Shown piece after piece: positions 48,151 through 56,904 of a stretch of DNA of 64,000 nucleotides. The stretch spans positions 24,169 to 88,168 of the forward strand of contig CAIWHP010000245.1 of NCBI GenBank assembly GCA_903912445.1, read 5' to 3'. The translations under genes and the position numbers were made by a program. The first letter of the stretch is position 1. Every line of letters begins with the position of its first letter. The notes beneath the pieces were generated by a model, which searched no databases, had not been told where the DNA came from, and saw only the letters and a list, made by a program, of their open reading frames with translations. This DNA comes from an uncultured Lentisphaerota bacterium. Its GTDB lineage: Bacteria; Verrucomicrobiota; Kiritimatiellia; CAIQIC01.

Positions 48151-49758
48151 TCAGGCGCCCGCGCCAGGTTTTTGCTTGGTCGCGCGGCGGGCGGCGAGCG
48201 CGTCGCGGACCTGGCCGAGCTCCGGACAGCGCAGCAGCCAGGCCAACAGCAGGTAGAGGGCGATGCCGAGCGCGAGGGACGGGATGAGCGCGCCGAACTG
48301 CAGCCACTTGCCGTGCAGGCCCGCCTTGCCGAGCGCGTCGGTCAGCGCCGCGTGGCCCAGCCCGACCGCCACGCCCATCGCGGCGGCGGCGGCGAGCGAG
48401 CGCAGCGCGCTCTGCCACACCGCGCGGCCGCCGAACGAACCCAGGCGGCGGCGCAGCTGCCAGCCGAGCGTCAGCCCGTTGAACGCCTCGGCGAGGACCA
48501 TGGCGGCGGCCAGGCTGGCGGCCTTCAGCTCGGGCGCGAGCGTGAAGGTGCAGACGAGGTTCAGCGAGAAGTTGATGCCGACGGCGACCAGCCCGTTGCG
48601 GAACGGGGTGTGCGTGTCCTGCAGGGCGTAGAACGCGGGCACGAAAACCTTCGCGAGGCCGAAGAAGAACAAGCCGGGCGCGTAGACCAGTAGGACCTGT
48701 GTGGCGTGATCCACGCTGGTGGCGTCGAAGGCTTTCCAGCCGAGCAGCGTGGCGGTGATCGGCCGCGCGAGCACGAACAGGCCGACGGCAGCGGGTACCA
48801 TGATGAAGAGCAGGATGCGCAGCGAGTGGTTGATCGTTTCGCGGACCCGGTCGTGCTGGCCATCGGCCACGTGGCGGGAGAGCACCGGCAGCAGGACGGT
48901 GCTCATGGCGGTGGCGAGGATACCCTGCGGAACGAACAGCAGGCGCTCGGCGAAATACATGGTGGAGGCCGCCCAAGGCGTCGCAAAGAGTGCCATGAAG
49001 CTGTTGATCGCCATATTGAGCTGCGAGACGGACTGGCCGAGCGCGACCGGGGCCATGAGCTTGAGGAAGCGCAGCACGCGCGTGTCGCGCAGGTCCCACG
49101 TGAAGCCGGGGCGCCAGCCGAGCCGCAGCTGCGCCGGGATTTGCGCGCCGAGCTGCACCATGCCGGCGACGAGGATGCCGAGCGCGACGCCGAAGATGCG
49201 CTGGTCGGCCGTCTCGCCCAGCAACGGACAAACGAACAGGATGAAGGCGATCCACGTCAGGTTCAGCAGGCACGGGGTGAACGCCGGTAGCGCGAAGCGC
49301 AAGTGGCTGTTGAGGACGCCCTGCGAAAGCGCGGCCAGACAGATGAAGAGCATGTAGGGCAGCATGATCCGCATCAGCGGCAGCACCAGCGTGTCGTGGC
49401 TGAGGCGGCCCGGCAGGAGTTGAAGCAGATACGTCAGGCCGATGCCCGCCAGCACGATGGCCAGCAGCGCCGCGCTGAGCAGCGTGCCCACCTTGCGCGT
49501 GAACAGCCAGGCCGCGGCATCGCCCTCCTGCTGGCGCGTCGCGGTGTAGACCGGCACAAAGGCCGAGGAGAGCGCGCCTTCGCCGAACAGCGCCCGGAAC
49601 ATGTTCGGGATACGGAAGGCGACGACGAAGGCGGACATCGCGCCGCTGGTGCCGAAGGCGGCCGCCGTCAACATGTCGCGCGCCAGCCCCAGGAAGCGGC
49701 TCAGCGTCGTAAACGCGCCGACGGTGAACGCCGACCGGATGACTTTGTGTGGTTCCAC
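48151..49758 (-). CDS. murJ: Lipid II flippase MurJ
   Basis: Moves the peptidoglycan precursor lipid II across the inner membrane. The 535-residue protein has about 14 membrane segments and starts SAFTVGAFTTLSRFLGLARD, the family opening. AFVVAFRIPNMFRALFGEGA and LSSAFVPVYTATR follow (typical MurJ/MviN stretch with conserved arginines). Later LVVAPGLxF-like AQVLLVYAPGLFFFGLAKVF and ALQDTHTPFRNGLVAVGIN fit. Its presence implies peptidoglycan synthesis, which not every PVC member was once thought to have. It is not clearly linked to the sialidase gene downstream (72-base gap). Confidence 0.96.
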   Translation of the reverse strand: MEPHKVIRSAFTVGAFTTLSRFLGLARDMLTAAAFGTSGAMSAFVVAFRIPNMFRALFGEGALSSAFVPVYTATRQQEGDAAAWLFTRKVGTLLSAALLAIVLAGIGLTYLLQLLPGRLSHDTLVLPLMRIMLPYMLFICLAALSQGVLNSHLRFALPAFTPCLLNLTWIAFILFVCPLLGETADQRIFGVALGILVAGMVQLGAQIPAQLRLGWRPGFTWDLRDTRVLRFLKLMAPVALGQSVSQLNMAINSFMALFATPWAASTMYFAERLLFVPQGILATAMSTVLLPVLSRHVADGQHDRVRETINHSLRILLFIMVPAAVGLFVLARPITATLLGWKAFDATSVDHATQVLLVYAPGLFFFGLAKVFVPAFYALQDTHTPFRNGLVAVGINFSLNLVCTFTLAPELKAASLAAAMVLAEAFNGLTLGWQLRRRLGSFGGRAVWQSALRSLAAAAAMGVAVGLGHAALTDALGKAGLHGKWLQFGALIPSLALGIALYLLLAWLLRCPELGQVRDALAARRATKQKPGAGA

Positions 49759-49875
49759 GGCGCGGCATCATGTCACACCGCTATCCGTCGCGCAACGCCG
49801 GCCCGGGCGCGGCCGGGCTGCGTGTGCAATTTGTCACCTTAACTCTGCCCGCATTTCTGCTATGCTTGCCACGTC

Positions 49876-51192
49876 ATGGATGTGGCTCTTGAACAGAGGC
49901 CGGCGGCGGTCTGGGCGCGGCGGCTGCTGCTGGCGGCGGTGGCCGCGGTGACTTTTTCTGTCGCGCTCGGCCAGTTGCTCCTCGTGGCCGCCTGCGTGCC
50001 GCTGGCCCTCTGGCTGGCGCAAGCGCGGCCGCGGCCGGCGCTGCCGCCGCTGGTGGCTCCGGCGTTGCTCTTCATCGCCATCGCCTGGTTCACGCTGGCT
50101 TTTAACACCGGCCGGCCGGACCTGGGGCGCATCACCAAGCTCCTGTGGTTCGTCGCGCTGCCGGCGGCGGCGTGGCTGCTGCGCGATGAACGCGCCGTCC
50201 GGCACCTGCTCTGGGCGTTCGCGCTGGGCTGCGGCGCGCTGGCGGCAAAGACGCTCGTCATGGTTCCGGTCGGCGCGTGGAAGCTGTTGCGCAAGGCACC
50301 CGACTACGCACAGAATTTTCCGCATGCGCTGACGCTGCAGGGCTCAATGCCCGACGGCCAACTGCTGATGCTCGGCCTCGTCGCGACGCTCGGGTTGCTG
50401 CTCGTCTGCCGCGCCGCGCGCCGGCCGACCGGCTTTGTCATTGCGCTTTTCCTGCTGCAGGTCGCCGGCTTCATCCTCAACCAAAAGCGCGGTTCGTGGG
50501 TTGTCGCCATCCTGTTGCTGGTGATTTTCGTGCTGCTGAAGTTGACCTGGAAGCATACGTTGCTGATCGCGCTGGTCATCACCGGCGCGCTTTGCCTGCC
50601 GTGGGTGCGCGAGCGACTGACAACCTTGGAACGCGACTTCAATCCCAAGGCCGGCGGACGCGCGACGATGTGGCTGCACGTCGCGCCGGCGCTGATCAAG
50701 GCGCACCCGTGGGGTATCGGCTATCGCCAACTCACCAACGAGAAGATGCGCGCCGTCGCGCCCAACGTCGAGGCGGATCGCGACCATCTGCACAACAATG
50801 CGCTGACCGTGCTGGTGGAGACCGGCTGGGCCGGCCTTGCGGCCTATGGGCTGTGGATGGGCTGGGCCTTGGTGGCGGCGGCCCGCCGCCTGCGGTGCGC
50901 GCGCGCGGAACCGGAAGCCGTGGCGATCGCGGCGCTGGTGCTGCTCCTGATGTTTACCGGGCTGCTGCTCAACGGCATAGTGGAGTACAACTTTGGCACC
51001 TCGCGGCTGATGATCGTCCTTGGGGTTATCATGGGTGCGGGCTTGCCCAGAAAAGGTGCTGATATGCCGCTGAAGAGGGCGGTCGGCCGTCCGATCCGGG
51101 ATCGCCTGTTTGCGTCACAGAGGAAGGCCGGCCGGTCTGCGCCTGTGGACCTGATGGCGCGGGCCGAGTGCCACGCCTGGGCCTGGCCTTAG
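49876..51192 (+). CDS. O-antigen ligase / Wzy-type polymerase family protein
   Basis: A 438-residue membrane protein with about 11-12 hydrophobic segments. The large outer loop region holds GGRATMWLHVAPALIKAHPW, IGYRQLTNEKM and DRDHLHNNALTVLVETGWAG, the Wzy_C pattern with histidine and asparagine. QVAGFILNQKRGSWVVAILL precedes it. Such proteins join or polymerise polysaccharide units outside the inner membrane. The last 45 residues are hydrophilic and basic (GADMPLKRAVGRPIRDRLFA) and look unlike the family, perhaps an extension by loss of the original stop. First gene of the exopolysaccharide locus. Confidence 0.85.
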   Translation: MDVALEQRPAAVWARRLLLAAVAAVTFSVALGQLLLVAACVPLALWLAQARPRPALPPLVAPALLFIAIAWFTLAFNTGRPDLGRITKLLWFVALPAAAWLLRDERAVRHLLWAFALGCGALAAKTLVMVPVGAWKLLRKAPDYAQNFPHALTLQGSMPDGQLLMLGLVATLGLLLVCRAARRPTGFVIALFLLQVAGFILNQKRGSWVVAILLLVIFVLLKLTWKHTLLIALVITGALCLPWVRERLTTLERDFNPKAGGRATMWLHVAPALIKAHPWGIGYRQLTNEKMRAVAPNVEADRDHLHNNALTVLVETGWAGLAAYGLWMGWALVAAARRLRCARAEPEAVAIAALVLLLMFTGLLLNGIVEYNFGTSRLMIVLGVIMGAGLPRKGADMPLKRAVGRPIRDRLFASQRKAGRSAPVDLMARAECHAWAWP

Positions 51193-51336
51193 GGGGCAGG
51201 GCGGGCGGCGGATCGGGCGTGTTTTTTTTTACTTGTTTTTTTTGTGGCGATGACCGATAAAGCACGGCGTGTTACTTTTTGCTTCTGGAAGACCAGAATA
51301 AGCAATGGGCGGCGGCGAGATAAAATGAGGTGGAAA

Positions 51337-51924
51337 ATGAAAATAATTAGCGCTGTTATGGCTGTGATGATGGGTGCGGTGACGCTGTGTTCGGCGGCGC
51401 CAGCAGGGATTCCCCCTCCCTCTTCCACGACCCCTCCGCCGACCGCCCAGGTCACCCAGATCGAACTCGCCCGCTTGATTGTCGAGTTGGCAGGACTGTC
51501 GCGGTTCTTGCCGGCGAATCCTTCGGACAAGGATTATTTTTCCCTGTTGGCGGTCAATAATATCATGCCGGAAAAGGGCTGGATCGCCAGCGAGCCGGTG
51601 AGCCGTTATGATCTGGCGCGGGTTTGCGTGCTGGCCTTGAAGCAGGGCGGCAGCGTTCAGCACCCGGAGCAGCCGCAGGCGTGGATCGATTATCTTGTCG
51701 ATAAGGGTTACCGCATTGACACCATCGGCTTGGCCACCAAGCCGCTGGAGCCGCTCGCCCTCCCCGTCGGCCCCACGATGTACTCCAACCGCGTGCAGAC
51801 GAAACTGCCGCGCGTAGTGCCGTCGGGCGATGTTCAATTTGGCGCCATCATGACGCCGGTCCGGGAGATGTTCAAGCCGCTTGCCAGTACGCCGACAGCT
51901 TCCGTGAGGGGTACGCGTATTTAA
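51337..51924 (+). CDS. Small exported SLH-like protein of the exopolysaccharide locus
   Basis: A 195-residue protein with a signal peptide (IISAVMAVMMGAVTLCSAAP) and a proline-rich linker. The central domain has QVTQIELARLIVELAGLSRF, DYFSLLAVNNIMPEKGW and ASEPVSRYDLARVCVLALKQ: two helix pairs reminiscent of S-layer-homology (SLH) repeats, which bind wall polymers. A second, unstructured part ends MTPVREMFKPLASTPTASVR. ATG 51337 is preceded by GAGGTGG. Upstream, 51193-51336 holds T-rich tracts but no gene. Likely a periplasmic or surface helper of polysaccharide export; not known to me as a named family. Confidence 0.7.
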   Translation: MKIISAVMAVMMGAVTLCSAAPAGIPPPSSTTPPPTAQVTQIELARLIVELAGLSRFLPANPSDKDYFSLLAVNNIMPEKGWIASEPVSRYDLARVCVLALKQGGSVQHPEQPQAWIDYLVDKGYRIDTIGLATKPLEPLALPVGPTMYSNRVQTKLPRVVPSGDVQFGAIMTPVREMFKPLASTPTASVRGTRI

Positions 51925-51947
51925 TTGGTTTCCGCGAGGAGAGAATC

Positions 51948-53162
51948 ATGAAAAAAACTATATTGGTTATGGCGGGCGTTGTGTTGACGAGCGGGCTCTC
52001 TTGGGGTTTGGGGTCCGACAACCTCATCACGTTGAACAATTCACTCCGGCTGTCGTGGAACGACAACTATTACCAGGCCCCGACCAATAAGACGGCCACG
52101 GCGGCTATCACCGAGTCGCCGGACATCATGGTGAACATCAACAGGGAAACCACGTTCATTGGCTTGCATTACCGGCCGTCCTTCATCTGGTACTCGAACC
52201 CCTCCATCGAGCGGCGCCACACCGTGCAGCACGAGTTGGACGCCAACTTGAACCAGACCATTTCCTCGCGGATGACGCTGTCGGTTTCAGAGGCATTGCG
52301 GCGTGGTATCCAGCCGGAGATGCTGGACCGGAACAATGCGTTGACCTTCCCCGACCAGAGCTATATCGAAAATACGCTCAATGGCAACATGGGCATTCAG
52401 TTGCGCGAGTCGACCCGGTTAGATCTTTCGGGCAGCTACTATATCCTGCACTATGACACCGAGGCTATCGCCACCAACTCAAATTACAATATCCTTTCGG
52501 CCGGGTTGGCCTTGCGGCAGGAAATTTCCAAGGCGACGACGGTGAGCGGGCTCTTGAACTACAACAGCACTTCGTATCGGCAAGCGCAGGTGCGCAGTGC
52601 GAACATGGTGTCGTTGGGCGGCGGCGTGGATCATTCCTTCGGTCCGCGGTTGCTGGGCAGTATCAGTGGCGGTTATCAATTGAAGAGTTTCGAGTTGGCC
52701 TCGATCGACGGGCAGAATTCGCCCTATGGCAACTTTTCGTTGACCTATCTGTTCAACCCCCGGATGCGCTTTACGGCGGGCGGCAGTTATTCGCTCTGGG
52801 AAGCCGACATCACGAATTATGCCAGTCAGGAGCGCCTGAGTACGTTTGCGAGTTTGGGTTATGACATCACCGCGCGCTTGTCCCTTTACGCTTCCGGTGG
52901 CATTACGCGCGGCAAGTATAGCGCCAATCAAGCCGCCATTCCGGGTGCCGTGGTGATCGAAGGTGCCAATCAGACCTCGCTGACCGGGGAAACGGTTATG
53001 GACGGCGTGGATACCATCTATCAGTTTAGCGCGCGCCTGTCTTATCAACTCAATCGCCACAACTGGATCGACCTCGGCTATGCCCATACCACGGCGAGTT
53101 CGGAGCTGCGTCCTGATTTTGACCAAAACCTATACGACGTGGGTTGGCGCATTTCGTTCTAA
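51948..53162 (+). CDS. Outer-membrane beta-barrel protein (BBP2-like)
   Basis: A 404-residue protein with a signal peptide (MKKTILVMAGVVLTSGLSWG). The rest is built of alternating amphipathic strands, for example NSLRLSWNDNYYQAP, TFIGLHYRPSFIWYSN and TRLDLSGSYYILHYDTEA. It ends YDVGWRISF with the terminal phenylalanine needed for Bam-mediated insertion. The strand pattern and position before a Wzc-type gene match the barrel porins (BBP2 type) of exopolysaccharide loci, probably the outer-membrane exit or an accessory. A GAGGAGAG ribosome site precedes the ATG. Confidence 0.85.
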   Translation: MKKTILVMAGVVLTSGLSWGLGSDNLITLNNSLRLSWNDNYYQAPTNKTATAAITESPDIMVNINRETTFIGLHYRPSFIWYSNPSIERRHTVQHELDANLNQTISSRMTLSVSEALRRGIQPEMLDRNNALTFPDQSYIENTLNGNMGIQLRESTRLDLSGSYYILHYDTEAIATNSNYNILSAGLALRQEISKATTVSGLLNYNSTSYRQAQVRSANMVSLGGGVDHSFGPRLLGSISGGYQLKSFELASIDGQNSPYGNFSLTYLFNPRMRFTAGGSYSLWEADITNYASQERLSTFASLGYDITARLSLYASGGITRGKYSANQAAIPGAVVIEGANQTSLTGETVMDGVDTIYQFSARLSYQLNRHNWIDLGYAHTTASSELRPDFDQNLYDVGWRISF

Positions 53163-53255
53163 TTCCGCGCACGTGTCCGGGCGCTCCGATTTCTGGTTTG
53201 ATCGCAGGGGGGAGTCTGCGCCTCGTCATATTCAGCATTAGAAAGCGAAGACATT

Positions 53256-55400
53256 ATGCCCGACAAGGAAACCCAGGAAATCGGCCTGCATTTTCTCGAC
53301 TATTGGCGCGTCGTTCGGTCCCGCAAGGAAATCGTGCTGGCGGTGGCGCTGTTGGTCATCATCACAGTGACCGCCTGGACCATGACTCTGCCGCGCATGT
53401 TCGAGACCGAAGCCAAGTTGTCCTTGAAAGAGGATCAGGCTGATGTAGATGTGTTCGAGCGGTCGGGCAGCGGCTTTTCCTACAACCCGCCTTTCCTGCG
53501 CACCCAATTTGAGATCATTCAATCGCGCCAAATCCTTTACAAGGTCATTGAGAATCTGAACCTGTGCAAGGAGTGGGGTAAGAAATTTAACGAAGACAAG
53601 GCGCCCATCGGCCGCGGGATGGCCTTCTCCATTCTGGCTGGGTCGCTGCGGGTGCAGCCCTATCGCGATACCAGCCTTATTTCCATTATCGTGCGCATGG
53701 AGGATGGGAATGAGGCGGCCCTGGTGGCCAACGAGATCGCGAAGGTTTATCGCGAACACCGGTTGAGCGAAAAGCGCGCGCAGATGATGCGCGGTGTCGA
53801 GGCGCTCGAAAGCGAACTGGAAAAGCAGCAGGACAAGGTGGGCAAGTCCGAGGATGAGCTGGAGCGGGTCCGCAAGGAACTGAACATTTCCACCACCGGT
53901 GGACCGGGCGGGTTCACCATCGACAAGATGAAGCTGCAGACCATGCAGGGCGATTTGATTGCGGCGCGCGTGGATATGCTGGTGCGCAAATCGCGGCTGG
54001 ATCAGATCAAGGACCTGAGCGGCGACGATCTGCTGGCCGCCCAGACCTTCATCGTGGGCGACCCGTCCCTGAGCAATTTGCGTTCGCAGATCACCGACAC
54101 CCAGGTCAGCTTGAAGCTCATGCTCGAAAACTTGGGCGAGAACCATCCCGACGTCAAGCGGCTGCAGGCCGGCATGGACGAACTGCACAAGCGGCTGGCC
54201 GATGGCCTGAAGGGCATGAAGGTGGGCTTGACGGCCGACTATGAGGTGTGCAAGGCCAAGTACGATGTGCTGGAGAAGGAATTGAACGCGGTCAAGAAGA
54301 CCGACATCGAATCGGAGCGCGACAAGTATCTGCCCTACAACAAGGCGGAGCGCAGGCTGGAGAACGAGCGGGCGGTGCTGACGGCGCTCAAAGGGCGTCT
54401 CTCGCAACAGGGCATCGAGGTGGAGATTCCGCGCACCCCGGTGGAGGTGATCGACCCCGCCGAGCCCAGCAACACACCGGTCAGCCCCAATCTGTTCTTT
54501 AATCTTTTGGTCGGCATCGTGGCGGGCATCGTATCGGGTATCGCGCTCGCGTTTTTCCTCGAATATTTGGACACCTCCATCAAGACGGTGGACGACGTCG
54601 AGAAATATCTGGGCCTGCCCGTGCTCGGGGCGATTCCGCAGCGCGTCAAGCCGCTCAACGAGGAAGGTCCCGACAGCCCGCACGCCGAAGCCTATCGCGT
54701 CTTGCGCGCCAATATCCAATTCGCCAACAAGGGCAACGGCGGCGCTTTCACCATGATCAGCGGCGGCGCTGGCGAAGGCAAATCCACCACCCTGTTCAAT
54801 CTGGCCTACGTCTGCGCGCAGCAGGGCGACAAGGTGCTGATTGTGGACTCGGACCTGCGCCGCCCGGTGCTGCACACCATCCTCGGCATGTCGAATCGCT
54901 TCGGGCTGACCAACGTGCTCATGCGCGATGTTCCGATCGAGGAAACCATCAAGCCCACCGCGGTCCCCAACTTGCATTTCCTGCCGAGCGGCAAGTTGCC
55001 CAAGACCTCCATCGGGCTGCTCGATTCGCAGCGGATGCGCGAGCTCGTCAAGAACCTCAAGGCCCGTTACGACTATGTTTTCTTCGATTCGCCCCCGATC
55101 ATCGGCGTGACCGACGCCTCGATTCTCGCCAGCGAGGTGGATGGCGTCATGCTGGTGGTCCAGTATCGCAAGTTCCCGAAGGTCATTTCCATGCGCGCCA
55201 AGCGTATGATCGAAAACACCGGCAGCCACATCCTCGGGGTCGTGCTCAACAATATCAACATCATGCGCGACGATTACTATTATTATTATCACTCCTACTA
55301 TGCCGATTACTATTATCGGTCCCAGGAGAGCGTGCCGAAACCTGAAGCCGTCGCCGCGGCCGCCGCCACGGCGGGTGATGCCCGGAAGGAAACTACATGA
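53256..55400 (+). CDS. Wzc-type polysaccharide co-polymerase and tyrosine autokinase
   Basis: A 714-residue inner-membrane protein that controls polysaccharide chain length. The Wzz domain follows the first helix (EIVLAVALLVIITVTAWTMT), then a long coiled coil (about residues 165-390), a second helix (LFFNLLVGIVAGIVSGIALA) and a BY-kinase domain. Walker A is MISGGAGEGKSTTLFNLAY (near 503), Walker A' VLIVDSDLRRPVLHTILGMS and Walker B YDYVFFDSPPIIGVTDASIL. A tyrosine cluster, DDYYYYYHSYYADYYYR, lies at about 672-688 and is the autophosphorylation tail. Overlaps the export lipoprotein gene by four bases. Confidence 0.95.
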   Translation: MPDKETQEIGLHFLDYWRVVRSRKEIVLAVALLVIITVTAWTMTLPRMFETEAKLSLKEDQADVDVFERSGSGFSYNPPFLRTQFEIIQSRQILYKVIENLNLCKEWGKKFNEDKAPIGRGMAFSILAGSLRVQPYRDTSLISIIVRMEDGNEAALVANEIAKVYREHRLSEKRAQMMRGVEALESELEKQQDKVGKSEDELERVRKELNISTTGGPGGFTIDKMKLQTMQGDLIAARVDMLVRKSRLDQIKDLSGDDLLAAQTFIVGDPSLSNLRSQITDTQVSLKLMLENLGENHPDVKRLQAGMDELHKRLADGLKGMKVGLTADYEVCKAKYDVLEKELNAVKKTDIESERDKYLPYNKAERRLENERAVLTALKGRLSQQGIEVEIPRTPVEVIDPAEPSNTPVSPNLFFNLLVGIVAGIVSGIALAFFLEYLDTSIKTVDDVEKYLGLPVLGAIPQRVKPLNEEGPDSPHAEAYRVLRANIQFANKGNGGAFTMISGGAGEGKSTTLFNLAYVCAQQGDKVLIVDSDLRRPVLHTILGMSNRFGLTNVLMRDVPIEETIKPTAVPNLHFLPSGKLPKTSIGLLDSQRMRELVKNLKARYDYVFFDSPPIIGVTDASILASEVDGVMLVVQYRKFPKVISMRAKRMIENTGSHILGVVLNNINIMRDDYYYYYHSYYADYYYRSQESVPKPEAVAAAAATAGDARKETT

Positions 55401-56257
55401 CCACCATGCGTACCTCCCTCGCCCTTATGGTGGTGGGCGTCTTGCTGGGCAGCCTGCTGTTGGGCTCTGGCTGCCGCAAGTTCTCCGGCAGCAAAGCCGG
55501 AGCCTCCTCCAGCGTGACCAAGCCGGCGCCGGTGGTCGCGAAGAAACCGGCGGCTCCGAAGCCGCCGCCGGTGGTAGCGACCAAGCCGCCGCCGGTGGTC
55601 GTCACCCAAGCTGCGGAGGTAGTGCCGCCGCCGGCCGCCCCCCGCGAGCCAGGTTTCTGGGCGCGGCATTTTGGCTCCAAGCCGGCCCAGCCAGCGGCAG
55701 GGACGGCTGCCCGCACCCCGGCGCCCAAAGCGGCACCGGTGACGGTGAACGTCGAGACCAACAAGTCCTACGTGCCCTATCGCATCCAGATCAACGACAC
55801 CCTGCTCATCGCCTTGCGGAGCATCATCCCGGAGCAGCCCAATATTGAATTGGTCGTGGATGAAAACGGCGAGATCAAACTGCCCTATATCAATTCCATC
55901 AAGGCCGAGGGGCAGACCACCTCGGAACTCGAAACGATCATCCGCGACACCTATCTCACGCAGAAAATCTATAAGCGGATGACGGTCAATGTCATTGTGC
56001 CCTCGCAAACCACGCCGACCTTTTATATCAAAGGCGAGGTCCGCTCGCCGGGGCGCCTACCCTATGTCAACGGCATGACTATGCTAACGGCCATTGCCGC
56101 CGCCGGCGGGCCTTCCGATTTCTTCACGCCGAACATGGAAATCCTTCGCGGCGGCAAGAAGATCAAAGTCAACTACTACGACCTCGAAAAGCACCCTGAG
56201 CAGGACCCGCCCATCCAGGCCGGCGACATCATCATCGTCTACAAGAGTTGGCTCTAA
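55397..56257 (+). CDS. Wza-type polysaccharide export lipoprotein
   Basis: A 286-residue outer-membrane export protein. The lipoprotein signal ends LLLGSGC. An unusually long Pro/Ala/Lys-rich linker follows (about residues 30-115, with repeats such as KPPPVVATKPPPVVV). Then come the Poly_export domain (YRIQINDTLLIALRSIIPEQ, VVDENGEIKLPYINSIKAEG) and an SLBB domain (TFYIKGEVRSPGRLPYVNGM, LTAIAAAGGPSDFF). It ends DIIIVYKSWL. The long linker could reach across the wall to the Wzc-type protein. ATG overlaps the Wzc stop (ATGA), coupling the two. Confidence 0.94.
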   Translation: MTTMRTSLALMVVGVLLGSLLLGSGCRKFSGSKAGASSSVTKPAPVVAKKPAAPKPPPVVATKPPPVVVTQAAEVVPPPAAPREPGFWARHFGSKPAQPAAGTAARTPAPKAAPVTVNVETNKSYVPYRIQINDTLLIALRSIIPEQPNIELVVDENGEIKLPYINSIKAEGQTTSELETIIRDTYLTQKIYKRMTVNVIVPSQTTPTFYIKGEVRSPGRLPYVNGMTMLTAIAAAGGPSDFFTPNMEILRGGKKIKVNYYDLEKHPEQDPPIQAGDIIIVYKSWL

Positions 56258-56333
56258 ACCGCACCCGCCGGCCCGACGGAACCAGACCAGGGTCTGGCTC
56301 CAGCAGCAGCCGGCTTCCCGGGGGTTGGAAAAA

Positions 56334-56810
56334 TCAGCGGGACGCTTTGCCACAACCGGGAAAAAGTCCCCCTATCAGGCCTCTCTGCGCAGCCGTCCGG
56401 AGCCAAGCGAGTTCGCGGCGGCGCATCGCGGCGCGCTGTTGCGGTGTGGCATCGTCGGCCCCGGCGAGATGATCGCAACCATGCGCGAGGTAGAGCGCCA
56501 GCTCATGGTCTGGCCCGCGGGCGCGGCGCGCGCCCTCACGGGCGGCGAGTGCCACGTTGAGGATCAATTCCCCCGCGCCAGCTGCTTCGCCGGGTAACGG
56601 CGGATAGGCAAGGCTGATGACATCCGTGACGTAGTCCCGCCCGAACACCGCACGGTTCGCCGCTACGATGCCGGCATCATCGGTCAGCAGGATTTCCAGT
56701 GAACTGAAAGGCTGCATACCCGCCTGCGCCGCCAGCCAGACCGCCAGCCGCCGCAGCCGTGCGGGGCTGATGCCCAGGCCCCGCTTCTGTTGGGATACAA
56801 GGATTTTCAT
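56334..56810 (-). CDS. ybeY: Endoribonuclease YbeY with altered metal motif
   Basis: rRNA maturation nuclease, 158 residues. SSLEILLTDDAGIVAANRAV and YVTDVISLAYPPL match the family (TDVLSFP region), and GELILNVALAAREGARR follows. The metal motif, normally HGxLHLxGYDH, reads HGCDHLAGADD here: the first two histidines are kept but the third is aspartate. The tail (TPQQRAAMRRRELAWLRTA) follows. ATG 56810 starts MKILVSQQKRGLG. It is transcribed after phoH, the common partner, with a 94-base gap that holds a GCGGAGC hairpin. Confidence 0.88.
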   Translation of the reverse strand: MKILVSQQKRGLGISPARLRRLAVWLAAQAGMQPFSSLEILLTDDAGIVAANRAVFGRDYVTDVISLAYPPLPGEAAGAGELILNVALAAREGARRARGPDHELALYLAHGCDHLAGADDATPQQRAAMRRRELAWLRTAAQRGLIGGLFPGCGKASR

Positions 56811-56814
56811 GTGA

Positions 56815-56830
56815 GCGGAGCCTGCTCCGC
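56815..56830. repeat. GCGGAGC-type hairpin upstream of ybeY
   Basis: GCGGAGC-CT-GCTCCGC, a perfect seven-base inverted repeat five bases before the ybeY start codon, where it would overlap the ribosome-binding region on the minus-strand mRNA. Relatives are at 14832-14849 and 14935-14952. Confidence 0.65.
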
Positions 56831-56904
56831 AGCCCCTGCAGCGGACGGCCATACTGTCGCCGGTGAGGGTCCTGCAGGCGTCCCTTGCGACTCGACCTCT
56901 TTCC

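Noticed and set aside
46913-49771. A 952-residue open frame joining murJ and the sialidase
   Set aside because: Its first half is the shadow frame of murJ; murJ has its own start and complete family sequence, and the sialidase has its own signal peptide at 48079.
50630-50640. CCTTGGAACG in the O-antigen ligase gene as a repeat unit
   Set aside because: Only a half site, with no partner 32 bases away.
56282-56297. CCAGACCAGGGTCTGG palindrome as terminator of the export lipoprotein gene
   Set aside because: Short, with a two-base centre and no T-run; too weak to call.
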